64,000 nt of DNA from Cryptomeria japonica (GCF_030272615.1 NC_081411.1:831248160-831312159), one strand, 5' to 3'. Counted from the stretch's first letter, positions 10,226 to 22,302 are shown. Numbers and translations are program-made. Notes: a model not told the origin generated them from the sequence alone.

Positions 10226-13200
10226 ATGTCAGATTTTTATTTGTAAGATGTTCATATTTGTGATGATTATGAGTTAGATGAAGCTTTAGATGAATTTTTG
10301 AAACCTAAATATACCAAACCTTCATTTTACCAAAAACTCATAAACATTGTTACTATGCCATTTCGTTGTGATGAGAAAGATAAGTCGAATGATTCCTCTC
10401 AAGGGTACATTCCTATCAGCTCTTCCACTAAATCTAGTAACATGGTTGTTTTTAATGATCCCCTCTATGAAGAGATATCTCCTTTTGAATCAAAAGATAA
10501 ACCTTTTAATAGATATGATCATGCTTTGTTGAATGATGCCCTTGATGCCTTTGTGTCTCCTAAAAAACACTCCCTTCATGAGGATCCTTTTGTGCAAGAA
10601 GATGACATTATCCCTACATTTCCTAGTGATGGCCTTTCCTTTTCCAACAAAATTCCCACTAGAGATGATGAATTAATGATAAATGCTTACCCTTCTCCTA
10701 AAGTTGGTCTTACCCATAAGCATCCCTTAGAGAAAGAAGATGAAATAATAAGCAATTTCCTTAATTCTCTCTCCTCTAAAGATCATATTGAACATATTTT
10801 GAGGAAAGAGGATGAGTTTAACACATCTATTGATGCTCTCCCTCCTAAGGATGAGGAATTAATAAACAATGTTATCTCCTCTCCCGAAATTGACAATACT
10901 TCAAACATTCCTTTCAACAACCTCACTATTTGGGATGAACCATTAGAAGAAGGTATAGATTATTCTCTACCCCTAGCCAAAGGGGATGAAATCAAGATTG
11001 GAAACTCCCTTGATAGTTTCTCCCCTTCCTTGAATCTCAATTATTCTCCCTCTAAAAATAAAGCATCTCCCTCTCCTCAACTTGGTTCTACTCATAAGGA
11101 AACCCTAGTTCAAAGCAAGATGGTTAACATTTCTTTCAAAGATCTCCCTCTCAAAAGTGAGACTTTAGAGAGTAGTGTTGATCCTTCTCCTAGAGAGTTT
11201 ATTCCCCATGTAGATCCTGTGATGATAAAGGATGATATGACCTTTCCTAGTATTACTCTTCCTACTAGAACATCAATGCCTATCCCTTGTCTCTCTCCTA
11301 AAATTTATTTGATCCGTGATAAGATTTTAGTGCAAGAGAAGACTATCAATAATTCTTCCAACACTTTTGTTCATTCCTCTAAACCATACTCAATCAATTT
11401 GATACATGAGAATGAGACACCTAACAAACCTCTCTTCACTGTCCAAGGTGCTTGTCCTTCTCAAAATTCTCAACCTTTAAATAAGCCTATCTTAGTGGTT
11501 CAAGGTGGTTATGCTAATGATTCTTTTTGCACTCCTAAGAAACCTATTGTTACTGTGCAAGGAGGTTATTCTACTAAGAGCCCTTATGAGTATGCTAAGC
11601 AACTGACTAGAGAGAGTTATCATGCGGTTGCCCATACCTATAACACAAAAACAATACGCAACCTAATCCTCCTCCAGTTATCCCCACTTCGCTTCCTCCT
11701 TCCCAACCTATTCTTCCTCAAGCTCCTCGTATTTCACAAATGCTTAGTAAGGACTATGATCTCATAGAACAACTTAAAACTACCCCTGCTAAGATATCAC
11801 TTTGGGATTTGATCCAAACTTCTTCTGCTCATCATGGAATGTTACAAGATGCCTTGAAAGATTTGAATGTTCCTCCACCTAATACATCTAGTAATATAGT
11901 ATCTTTGGTTAACTCTGTGATGAATCCTAAAGCTCAAATTGTGTTTACTCAAGATGAGTTGCCTACTAGTGAAATTCAACATTAATATGATCCCTTGATG
12001 ATCGTGGTTATCATAAATGACACTGCTATAAGACGAACACTGGTAGATAATGGCTCTGGCCTTAATGTGTGTAGCATTAATCTATTGCATAAGATGAATG
12101 TGGATACATCCCTTATTGAGCCTGACTCTCGTCCCATTCGAGGCTTTGATAATGTGGCTAAGTCTTCATTAGGTATTATCACCTTACCCGTCACAGTGGG
12201 ACCTGTTACTTTGCCTACTCCTATCCATGTTATATCGGGAAATTTAACATACAACTTGTTATTAGGGAGACCTTGGATTCACAGTATGCAAGCTGTCCCC
12301 TCTACATTGCATAGACAAGTTAAATTCATTTATAACAATAAGACATATACCTTGATAGGTGACACTAATCTTCAGGCTTGTTTGCAAACATCTACTTCCA
12401 AAGGGAGTTCTTCTAAACATTCCTCTTCTAGTGATGACTCTTTAAACAAGATACCTATGGATGAATCCTCACCCTCTGATAATCAAAATTCTTTGGATGA
12501 GTCTAAAGCTCCTGAAGAAGATCCTTCTCGACTTGAATATACGCATAAAAAGGCTTTTGATCCTGAGAAGGTTCTCGCAAAAGATGATTGGGGATCTCTT
12601 GATTTTAATCCCACCTTTGTAGGTGAGTATAGGGTTCCTCCTAGAGTGCTTAAAGTTAAAGAGAAGGAAGAAACTAGAGATCAATCAGTCTTACCTGAAC
12701 CTATGAGCAATAATTTTGTGGCCACCTCTCAAACTTCTTCTCCTCACACCTCTAATTATGAAGAGTTTGATTCTTTGTCTTATGAAAAACCACCTTCTCT
12801 TCCTGAAATGGCTGATCGTTATGGTCGTGGTTTTCGCATTTTTGCTAAGCATGAGTATCATGGAAATGGTTGTGGTGCTCATGAACAAGGGATAAAAGTT
12901 CCTCTAGAGACTAATTTTCACAATTATGCCTTTGGACTCGGCTACAATCCCTGCAAACGCACTAAAGCATCTAAAAGACCATCTCTTAATGTGAATACTA
13001 TATTTAGTAGTGATGAATCATCTTCTACTTCTATCAACTCTCATTCCCCTCATAAGGAAATCTTGGTGATGAACAAATCTCTTTATGACTCCCCTCAAAT
13101 TTCTAAATCCACTTATGAATCTTTATCTCCTATTCATCATAAAGTCCTTTCCTCTAGGGATAAGGCTCTAATAAATTACACTCATCCCTCTTCTAAGAGT

Positions 13201-13311
13201 TCTTGTGACTTTTCTTCTTCAATTTTATACATGTTTTTGATCTCACTTATAGTTGAGCATTTAGCATGTCATATTCAAATACCTCATTCAGTCTATCATG
13301 TCTTTAAATAA
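10226..13311 (+). pseudogene. Tat-N ORF: Ser/Pro-rich domain, retropepsin, G-patch
   Basis: One ancestral reading frame, now broken three times. It starts at ATG 10226 (MSDFYL) and meets TAA at 10244, then runs open to about 11645. A 1-nt slip in an A-rich run moves it to another frame, and a TAA at 11983-11985 interrupts that. The first 450 codons are low-complexity, rich in Ser, Pro, Asp and Lys, with a thrice-repeated VQGxY-like motif (FTVQGA, LVVQGGY, VTVQGGY). Next comes a Pro-rich linker, then YDLIEQLKTTPAKISLWDL, close to YNLVEQLDKTPALISILEL of Tat-1. The retropepsin-like part has VDNGSGLN and YNLLLGRPWIH. The C-terminal part has a G-patch-like YGRGFRIF...GNGCGAHEQG. No capsid, zinc-knuckle or polymerase domain is visible. 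The function of the N-terminal part is unknown. Confidence 0.8.
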
Positions 13312-14891
13312 CATTAATGGCTATTATGTTGCTCATCATTATGTGACATTGGTAGCTCATTTACTGGGGGCTCATTGTCATTCATGATGGTACAATTTCA
13401 AGTGCAATCATATTTTTGAAGCAACATAATAGCCTAAATTTTCTATGTTATCTCTTGTTTCTATGGGGAAAAGAGTGATTTCATATATCTCTTCTTTTGC
13501 TTATGTCCAAATCTCTCCCTAGAAGATTGTGTAAGTCCTCATTGAGGCAATGATCTTTCCTTATTTTTATCTAAGGATCCACTTTTTCCTATTCCGTGGA
13601 TAGTGTGAATCTTATTACTTGATGGTATTCCTTGTATGCATTTGTTGTCGTTTGTTCAAGGATTCTCTCTTACAAGAGGTGTAAGTCCTTGACTACAACC
13701 TCTTTTGCACTTGGTAAAATACATCCATAACGAATTCACTCTCCTAATTGGGTTAAAAAGAGCGTCATCCTTCATTAAGAATCACTTTCACCTCGCAAAA
13801 GGAGGAAGTATTGCATTCTTATTCTCTTCTTTGTCTTATTTCTCTTGGGGATAGGTGTCTTTTGTACAAAGATCTCTTCTCCTCTAAGGATCTTCTTTAC
13901 ACATACTACAAGATATCCCTTTTCAACTATCTTATCCTTGATTAAAGAGTGTAAAACTCTCTTGCTTGGATCTATGACATTGTTGCATTTTTGGGGTATC
14001 TTCTTTTGTGATGAAGGTAGGTATCCTTGTTCTAATTTTCTTATGACATAAACATTACACTTTTTGAGCAATGGGTCATTCTCAGAACTAGAGCACAGAC
14101 TCTTAGAGCGAGATGTCACGCTTTTGTACTATACATATACAAGTTGTAGCATACTCGGGCATAGACTCCTATGAGGTGCTTCTAACCTCACTTACACACA
14201 CATGCACGAGGTTGAGTGGAACTAGCGGCATAAGGCTAGACTTTCTCACTCTCCTCCCTTACATGGATCACCTAGACAGACTCTAGGGGCTAGTTTTCCA
14301 TGTCCTTTTCCCATGGATCACCTAGACAAGATCTAGGGGCGAGAAGTCCATGTTTTCTCTCTCACTATTCTTCTCATGGATCACCAATGTGTGTATTCAT
14401 GCTTTTTTTTTCCCTTTCTTTTCTTCTCTTTGCATTTTGTTTCCATTTACATCCTTCATCTTGTGTTAGAGAACTCTCAAATCCTCACACTCTTTGTTGT
14501 GTTGGAATTGAGATTTAGTCCTCTTTCTTACCAAATGATTCTCCATTAGTTTTGATCTCATATCAAATCTTCTTGTGAGCATTTGTCATCAATATTCTTT
14601 AACAATTCGAAGTGGTCAACATGATACCTTGTTTCAATTAGCAAGCTGAAACAGGGGGGGGCATATAGCTACCCTCGAATTTTCATCACCTTCCTTAGTA
14701 AGCATTAGGTGATTTTGTGATCTAACATGTGGTTTTGTAGGGTGTGGTTCCTAACTGTGTACTGCAGATACCGCTGGGGGCTTCGTTCGACAGAATTATG
14801 GATATATCCTTTTTCAAATAATGTTTACTTTTATGTACTTTAGCTTGCATATGCACGTAGTGTTCATATGACTGCTAAAGTGGGGGCTAAA
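13312..14891 (+). other. Tat-N 3' untranslated region
   Basis: 1.6 kb with no sustained reading frame. Related DNA occurs at about 38890-39107 and 49708-51091, so the tract is a family trait and not random filler. It holds repeated phrases of the type atggatcacctagacaagatctaggggc (14262-14345). It ends in a polypurine tract aagtgggggctaa (about 14878-14890) just before the 3' LTR. Confidence 0.7.
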
Positions 14892-16569
14892 TGTAGCATC
14901 GTAAATTGTACGCACTTGCTAGGGTGGTACAATTTCACACCTAGTTTAGCACCCGCCTTGGTCATTTTGCATCTTGCATTGCATTTACCCTTTAGCACTT
15001 AATTAATCAAATTAATTAGGTCTAAGGTTCTATTTTATCATCTCCCACATCATAAAGTTGGGCCCTTTCATTAAAGTGTGCCCCTTTCATTTTATTCTTC
15101 CAATACATCATTTAATCAAAAACCCTAATTAGGTCCTATTTCGAACTTGGGGGCTTGATTTCGGGGGTCAAAACATCTCAAAATCACCTGTAACTTCAGG
15201 ATTCTCTCTAAAATCATCATATCTGACGGCCCTGAAAATTTGGTGAAAAGTTGTCGGGACCATGGCGCTCGGAGAGGACCATGGCGCCCGGAGTGCACAT
15301 GGTCCCGGACATTTTTCTCGAAATTTTAGGAGCACGATCCAATTATAAAATAAAGCTTAACCCCAAGAAATTGGTGGGAAATTCAATCTCTAGGTCGGCC
15401 AAAAGTCGAAATTAAGACCTAGTGTTTCATATATAAGAGCTCTCTTTCTTCATTTGAAAGGATCAAGAATTTTGGCTTTCGAGGACCTTCTATGTAGCGA
15501 AAGAGAAGATCTTTGAAGACTTCAATAACATTCAACATCCATCCATCAAGCATTCATCAATTTCATTCATTTAGGGCTTGGGAGACATTGAAGAACAATA
15601 GGAGATTACCGACTGAAGATTGGCTTGTACTCCTCCCTTGAGGGTTGGGTATGATTTCATGTTGTTTTCATGTCTTTGCATAAGCTTCAATATATCCTTT
15701 ATTCATGCTTTAGATCAATTTTCATCTTGATTTAGAGCATTTACATTATCATTTACAAGTAATTAGGGTTTACTTTCTAGGTTGCTCTAGTTTGCTTTCT
15801 TGCATTTAAGGACCTTGCACACACACTAGGTCTGCACACACAATACATTTTACAATACAACTTGGCTATTCATGGAGGTGGAAATCACCGAAGCGGGGAT
15901 TTGACTAAGGCAAAACCCTATATAGCCACCCACCACACCTTTTTAGATATAAGTGCAGGTTTCAGAATTCGGACGACGCCGCAAGTTACAGATCCGGAAG
16001 AAGCAGACGGAGACCGAACTTCACACCAAAACTCAGAGCAAAAGTCTAGGACAGGGGTGTGGGGCGCCCTGGTCTTGCCAGGACAGGGGCGCTGGGCGCC
16101 CTGGTCCCTGGGACAGGGGCGCTGGGCGCCCTGGTCGTTCTGACAGCAGTTTTCAGCATTTTTGACAGCTTTGCAAAACAGCAGTTTTCGGAGCAGTTTC
16201 AGGGGCAGAATCAGGACAGTGGCGCCCGCGCCCCCGTCCCGAACATTTTCAGTCATATTTTAACTCTGGGTACGCATTTTCATTCTTGTCTTATCCTTGT
16301 GTTTATAGATTTCCATTGTTTAAGTTCAATTCTGCAAATCTTGTTATTAGTTCATACTTGCACTTTGGGGTTAGGGATTGAACTTGCATCATTTCATCTT
16401 TCAATTGCAACAAAGGAATAGAAATCCTAATAGGTAGCCCGTGGCTCTCTCTTCCACAAGAAGAAGTAGCCAATTGTGTGATACCTCTAGGCTCTTTCGT
16501 ATTCCACAAGTGTGTGGTTGAAAGTGGGATTAGGGCATGCTTGCTTAGTGTCACTTTTTCTCCCACACA
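14892..16569 (+). repeat. Tat-N 3' LTR
   Basis: 1678 bp. It matches the 5' LTR apart from scattered substitutions and a 32-bp tandem duplication around 16075-16140, where a ggggcgctgggcgccctggtc-type unit occurs twice. The duplication accounts for the whole length difference. Confidence 0.92.
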
Positions 16570-16946
16570 AGTGTTACATCCATAACCGAGTTCCTCACAA
16601 AGTTGTGAAGGGGGTAACTCCTTTTCAAGATTGGAGTGGTCAGAAACCTATAGTTAATCACTTCAGAGTGCTTGGTTCTCTTGCATGGGCCCACATTCTA
16701 GCAGAGAAATGCAAGGCTATGTATCCACAAAGCAAGCCTTGTATATTTGTTGGGTATCTAGATGATGTCAAAGGGTATAGACTTCTCCATCCCTTTACTC
16801 ATGAGTTGTTCATTGAGAGGAGTCTTCATTTTGAGAAGAGTTATTCTAGTTCTTCTCATACCACTTCTCCATCCACTATCACATTGGAGACATTGCATCA
16901 TGATGACAATTCTTCATAGGATCTTAATCCTCCTAATCTTGATGAG
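16570..16946 (+). pseudogene. Copia-1 integrase C-terminal fragment
   Basis: After Tat-N the Copia-1 frame continues at once: CYIHNRVPHKVVKGVTPF, then HFRVLGSLAWAH and CIFVGYLDDVKGYRLLHP, which are conserved in the copia integrase C-terminal region. A stop occurs at 16917-16919. The fragment ends at 16946 where a probable solo LTR inserted; atgag 16942-16946 is the duplication. Confidence 0.85.
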
Positions 16947-18653
16947 TGGTGCATGAGAACCTAATAGGTCTTCATGCATTAATGAGGCCATGATGAAATA
17001 TCATAAGGATTTTGAGTTTATTTGATGTAATAAGGTCAATCATGACCATTCTTGATTTAATAAGTGTCTTTGAGATCATTAGACAAGGTTTTGAGTCATA
17101 ATGAGGTCATATTGACAAGATTGTCAAAAATTGTCATTATGTTGAAAATGAGTGTCAATGGGTCAAATATATTTTTTTATGATATTTAAGGGTCTTTGTG
17201 GCCTATTTGGACCTATTTGATTCATTATTGGGGAATGGGAGTCATATATTAGGTCTTTGTTCAATTTGGAGCAAAATTGTCAAAGTTGACAAAAAGTTGT
17301 CAAGCAACTTTTGAGTTTGTAAGGGTAATTAGGAGTGAGTTTGTTAAGAAAAAGTTAAAATATTGTTGCAACTAATTGGAGGAGGCTTGGAGGACCTTTA
17401 AATAGGCCTATCCTTGAGCAAAAATAGTTTTGTTGAATGTATGAAGTCATTTGGACAAAAATATCAATAGAATTCTTTGAGTATGATCTTTATTTTTCAT
17501 TATGAAAATTAATCATCAACCTTGCAAGCCCATTGGATATGTTTAAGGAATGAATATAATTCATTTCACTCTTTGTTTTATTTGATTCCATTGTGATTTG
17601 GCAAATATATAAGAGTTTTTATAAAAATAGTCCAAACCCTAGATCAGGGTAACCCGAGACTGTACAAATATGATTTATGTTTTATTTACAGGTTAAATAA
17701 CCCCTCCAATGGGTGGAAAAGTGTTGTATATATGTAACTTTATTATCTTATGTCTTGCAGGGATCCATGAAGTATTTGGTACATGTAGATGTGTTGGAGA
17801 AGTCTGATTTATGGTGTCTTAGACTAATGTAACAGTGAGTTTTAGAGTGTATGGCGGATGTAAGTCCAAGGTTGGTCTTTAAAGGATTAAGGAAGGTAGG
17901 GAGGGGTGTGAGGAGGTTTCCCCAAGATATTCTGAATGGTTAATGACCACAAGAAGCAAACTAACTTCAAGGGTTTGTGACTATCTCAGAGAATGAACAT
18001 TTACTTTCACAATTTGATAGTAAGTTGAATTGATGCATTGGCAAGATTGGGAAGAGAGGTTGTTGATGATTTTGGTGTAAGGGAAGGGAGTAGAGAGTCC
18101 CCACAACATAGGGCCAAGTGTTTGGAGTCCTTTGAAGGAGAAATGAACTATGCAAATATAATTGTCCCTACACTTTGTATGATTGTCCTTAAAAAATAGT
18201 GAAACCACATTAAGCATTGTAATGCAATTTTAGGAGGTTGGATGGGTAGAGAGAGCCAAGTTTTAACATTTTGGGAAGCCTGTTATGAGTGACAAGAGAG
18301 TATGTGTGTCTGTGAGGAACCATTGCATATTGCGAGTTGGCATTTGTGGAAGAGTGGAAGTTCTAATAGGGGACAATCTAGGTTGACTGACCATAAAGGG
18401 GTTTGAAGGTATTTGAGTGCTTTAGAGCATGGATGTGGGTTCAATATGGTTGAATATCTATGGAGGAATGTGTGTGAGTGGTTGGATAAGGGTTTGAAGA
18501 GATTGGATGTGTTTGGGCTATTATAGCCTTGTGAGTGGATTAAGAGCCTAGTGAGGGATTTGTGAAGTTATGGAAGGATTAGACCTATTGAATAGGTAAG
18601 TTGGGAGAAAGAAATCTCCCTAGTGTTGTTTTTGGTGTGGATGTTCTGCATCA
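16947..18653. mobile_element. Probable solo LTR (1.7 kb) inside Copia-1
   Basis: 1707-bp insertion starting TGGTGCATGAGAAC and ending GTTCTGCATCA, flanked by atgag at 16942-16946 and 18654-18658. The ends are TG/CA and imperfectly inverted, as in LTRs. There is no coding frame, primer site or internal repeat pair, so a solo LTR left by LTR-LTR recombination is the simplest reading. A large non-coding miniature element is the alternative. Orientation is not certain. Deleting it rejoins NLDE with EYSSSTSNGK in Copia-1. Confidence 0.7.
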
Positions 18654-20427
18654 ATGAGGAATATTCTTCCTCCACTTCAAATGGCAAAAATGATGACGAG
18701 GATTCACATTCTTCTCATAGTCATTCAAAGGTTGATAATTCTCCCCTAGACTCTCTAGCCTCAGTGCTTCTTTGGGCTTGACAAAAAATTGAGTCACCAA
18801 GATATTGGCTTGGTGATCCATCATATAGTAGAAGAACAAGGTCACAATTTCAAAAGGTTCCACATCTATTCATTGCTTCAGCTTCTGATCCATAGTCTTT
18901 TGAAGAAGCTTCAGGTGTTCTTGAGTGGGATGTTGTAATGCAAGAAGAGCTTAATTCTTTGGAAAGGAATCATACATGGGATTTAGTTCCTCTTCCTAAG
19001 GGAAGGAAACTTTTTCAATGCAATTAGATCTATCGAACAAAATTTGCAGTAGATGGGTCAGTTGACAAGTATAAGGATCGCTCGATAGCAAAAGGTTTTT
19101 CCTAAGTTTTGGGGGTTGATTACTCTGAGACTTTTGCTCCAGTTGCTAAGATGAATTCCATCTGACTTGTCCTTGCTATAGCTGCAAACCATCCTTGGGA
19201 AGTTCATTAGATGGATTTGAAGAGTGCATTTCTTCATGGTGACCTTCATAAGGAAATCTACATGGAGCAGCCATAGGGGTTTGTTCAGGATCCTTCACTT
19301 GTGTGTCGACTTTGAAAGTCTCTCAATGGCCTCAAATAGGCTCCTCGAACTTGGTATGCCAAGATGGCCTCATTCCTTCTGACAGTTGGTTTCACTCGGT
19401 GCCATTCTGATCTGTATGTATAGATTTTGTAGTAGGATGAAACTCTCACATTTCTATTCTCTATGTTGATGACTTGTTGATCACAGGGAGTCACTCATCC
19501 ACCATCAAGATAGTGAAAACTTCTCTACATGATAGATTTCTGATGTTCGACTTGGATCTTTTACATTACTACTTGGGGATTGAGATCACTCTGTCTTCTT
19601 TAGGTATCTTTCTTGGACAACACAAGTATGTACTTGATATTCTCTATATATTTCACATGGTTGATTGTAAGCCTGCACCTACTCCATTTTTGTCAGGGGT
19701 CAAACTTGAGGCTAAGTGCTCTTCACCCTTGGTTGATGGCACTTTATACCAACAACTTGTTGGGAGCCTTGTCTACTTGACTCATATGAGACTTGACATT
19801 TCATATGTTGTGGGAATGGTCTCTAGATTCATGTGGGAGCCCCAAGAGTTGCATTGGAAAGTAGCTAAGCAAATCCTCCACTATATTCAAGGTACTCACA
19901 ATTATGGAATTCAATATGCAGCAGGAATGGATATTGACTTGGTGAGATATACAGATTTCGATTAGGCAGGTGATTCTCAAGATCGCAAGTCTACTTCAGG
20001 GTATAGCTTCTTAGTTGGTTCTAGTTCAGTTTGTTGGTCAAGCAAGAAGTAGTCTGTAATTTCTCTTTCATCGATAGAGGCTGAGTATCGAGGGGCAGTC
20101 AATGCCACCACTAAGGCTATTTGGCTTTAGAATATTCTCACTAAGTTTGGTATTCCAATGAGAAAGCCTACCATCATCTTTTGTGATAATCAAAGTGCTA
20201 TACAGATCTCAAGAAATCTAGTTCATCACCAGAGGATGAAACACATTGAGATACATATGCACTACATAAGGGAGCTGATTCAGGAAGGCATCATTGATCT
20301 TAAGTACTATTCTACATCAGAGCAGATTGTAGACATTTTCACCATAGCCTTCACTAAAACCAAGTTCCTTTATTTACGAGCTTTTCTTGGGATGCAACAT
20401 GTGTCTACTTCAGGAGGGGCTTCTTAG
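18654..20427 (+). pseudogene. Copia-1 reverse transcriptase and RNase H fragment
   Basis: 3' third of the Copia-1 pol. Recognisable segments: EEASGVLEWDVVMQEELNSL, HTWDLVPLPKGRKLFQC, SAFLHGDLHKEIYMEQP, then after a frame change YVDDLLITGSH (YVDD at 19462-19473), and the RNase H part IEAEYRGAVNATTKAIWL and DNQSAIQISRN. It ends GMQHVSTSGGAS with a stop at 20425-20427. At least eight in-frame stops and one frameshift make it dead. It is more decayed than Copia-2, as expected for the host of the nest. Confidence 0.88.
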
Positions 20428-20435
20428 TCCTTCAT

Positions 20436-20439
<4 letters not shown>

Positions 20440-20488
<49 letters not shown>
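20440..20488. repeat. (CT)n microsatellite
   Basis: About 24 CT dinucleotides a few bases after the Copia-1 stop codon, followed by a G run at about 20496-20505. Confidence 0.95.
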
Positions 20489-20490
<2 letters not shown>

Positions 20491-20593
20491 TTAAGGGGGG
20501 GGGGTTCTTTTTTGGGGGGGATCTCAATGTACATGGGTACCTAAAATGGCCTCATTTTTTGGAACCCATCTTTTCACCCACCTAAACTACACT

Positions 20594-20606
20594 TAAGGGG
20601 GGGGGG
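20594..20606 (+). other. Copia-1 polypurine tract
   Basis: taa followed by ten G residues directly before TGTTAGTGTAGG. Position and composition fit a plus-strand primer, though the length of the G run suggests later slippage. Confidence 0.65.
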
Positions 20607-21130
20607 TGTTAGTGTAGGTTTTTTATTTTCCTTATGTTAGGGGGAATTTATTTTTCCTACACATATTTTATTAAGCTTTCTTAGGTTATTAGGAGCGATT
20701 AATATGAGGACACGTGGTGAAATACTTTAGCTACATGTGTAACTCTCCACCTCACATGGGTAGTTGAGTTACACACCCTCTTTTGGCTTGTTGTGCCACC
20801 TTTCATAACCATTATTTTCTCATTTCCTAAGTGGGTTATGGAGTAGTTGGGTTTCTCACCCTCTTTTGGCCTTATGTGCCACCTTTCTCAACTCCTTTCC
20901 TGTCTTCATGTAAGGAGGTTATGCCACATGTTTTGGCATTTACCAAGTAGGTAAAAACCTCCCACCTTTTATGGGGAATAGGAATTAATGCACCCCTTGG
21001 ATGTATATGCTATTATTTTTCTATATAATAAGCACTATACTCTCACCTTCACTAGTTCAGTGATAGCTCGGTGAGAGTCTTCTCAAAATTCTCTTCTTTG
21101 TCTATATTTTTCTCTCATAAGACCAGATTG
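20607..21130 (+). repeat. Copia-1 3' LTR (end approximate)
   Basis: Begins TGTTAGTGTAGG after the polypurine tract. It contains a TATA-like ctatataataag at about 21021 and a CT-rich stretch beyond it. No partner LTR is in the window, so the right end is a guess from where a different - strand fragment begins. Confidence 0.55.
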
Positions 21131-21660
21131 ATCTTCATTCAACTATTTTGATCTTCTACCATCCATTGCTTGGGGAGTTGCATGTGATCTATGACTGATA
21201 TCAGATCCTGGCTTAGTTCTCGCTTCTCATAAAATCCAACATTGGCTACTACCCAAATCACATAAGAAGTCATGAAAAACTTCTCGGTCTGAAGTACATT
21301 GCACAACTGCCCATGAACATTATCAGATATAATCATTGCCCAATCAAAGCAGTCTTTCCCCTTTAGGACAATATAGATATAATGGTACATCCATGAATGA
21401 TAATGTCTTCAATCTTCCTTACCAAAGGCTCTGCTAAGCATGATAATTGGGTCTATTGGTGCGTCCTTGAAGTCTTCTCTTAGGATATTTGTAGCCCTAA
21501 GTCCTGATTTCCTCGAGTCATTAAGCCATACCTCATTTATATGGTGCCTATTTTTTGCCGCATTGCTCTTAAAAATTTGAACCACTTCCTCTTAAGTTGT
21601 TTGTAGTACTTTCTCATATTACAGGATGCAGAATGTCATAGCAATCATCTCGGGAGAGAG
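21131..21660 (-). pseudogene. Decayed ORF fragment, unknown family
   Basis: The - strand frame, with one or two breaks, reads from about 21660 downward: LSPEMIAMTF, then NEVWLNDSRKSGLRATNIL, then YIYIVLKGKDCFDWAMIIS and FFMTSYVIWVVANVGFYEKREL, ending at a TAG near 21139. About 160 residues are recoverable. I do not recognise it. It is neither gag nor pol of copia or gypsy type. Its mixed hydrophobic character is loosely like the unknown LARD-X ORF at 53511, so it may come from an accessory ORF of another non-autonomous element (speculative). Confidence 0.4.
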
Positions 21661-21828
21661 GTTCACCACCACATTTCCTTGGTGTATGTGTATTTCCTAG
21701 TGTCCTTGTTATACTATTGTGCAATTGTCAATACCAACTCTAGGGATTGGATTGCCTATGAGAAAATAGTACCCTCTATGAGTCAGAATCTCCTTATTCT
21801 TCTATATGCAACATTTAGATTCTATCCA

Positions 21829-21995
21829 CTTTTCATTCTTTTTCGAGAGATCGCCCGATTTTTCAAAAAAATTCGGCCTATCCCTCGAGGGGGCATACCA
21901 CCCATTAAATTTACATTTTATGGGGCATTTCTTCAAACCTATTTTTCTTTCTTTGAAACGACGCGATAAACCGCACCGTCTCAAAGAGGGGCAAA
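21829..21995 (+). mobile_element. Truncated 3' tail of a second Tat-1-family element
   Basis: 167 bp almost identical to 34812-34978, the segment just upstream of the Tat-1 3' LTR, including the polypurine tract aaagaggggcaaa (21983-21995). A normal 5' LTR is preceded by host DNA, so this is internal 3' sequence of another copy joined to the Tat-1 5' LTR. Similarity stops abruptly at 21829. Confidence 0.85.
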
Positions 21996-22302
21996 TGTAG
22001 TCACATAAATCTGTCCACTTAATTAAATGAATACTTAGTATTTATTTGATTATTTAACCATCAATTAATAATTAATTAAATTAATATTTAATTAATTCAT
22101 CTTAACCCTATTCTCCTATTAATTAAATAAATTATTCAATTTATTTGATTTAATTCACTTAACCAAATTCAGACCATTAATTAAATAAATAAATCATATT
22201 TATTTAATTAAATCTTCTCTCACATTTAAATAAATTAATATTTATTTAAATCCCCCAAAATCCCACCTCTCACATTTAAATAAATAAATCATTTATTTAA
22301 AT

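Larger units (their letters stand above)
8418..16569 (+). mobile_element. Tat-N: non-autonomous Ty3/gypsy (Tat-like) element
   Basis: 8.15-kb LTR element with 5-bp target duplication agtgt (8413-8417, 16570-16574). LTRs are 1646 and 1678 bp; a 32-bp segment is duplicated in the 3' copy. It has a primer site for tRNA-Trp and a polypurine tract. Internally it carries only a Ser/Pro-rich ORF, a retropepsin-like domain and a G-patch-like domain. There is no reverse transcriptase, RNase H or integrase. Its primer site, protease and G-patch resemble those of Tat-1, so it was probably copied by proteins of a Tat-1-like partner (inference). The Copia-1 frame is restored exactly when it is removed. 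Confidence 0.93.
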
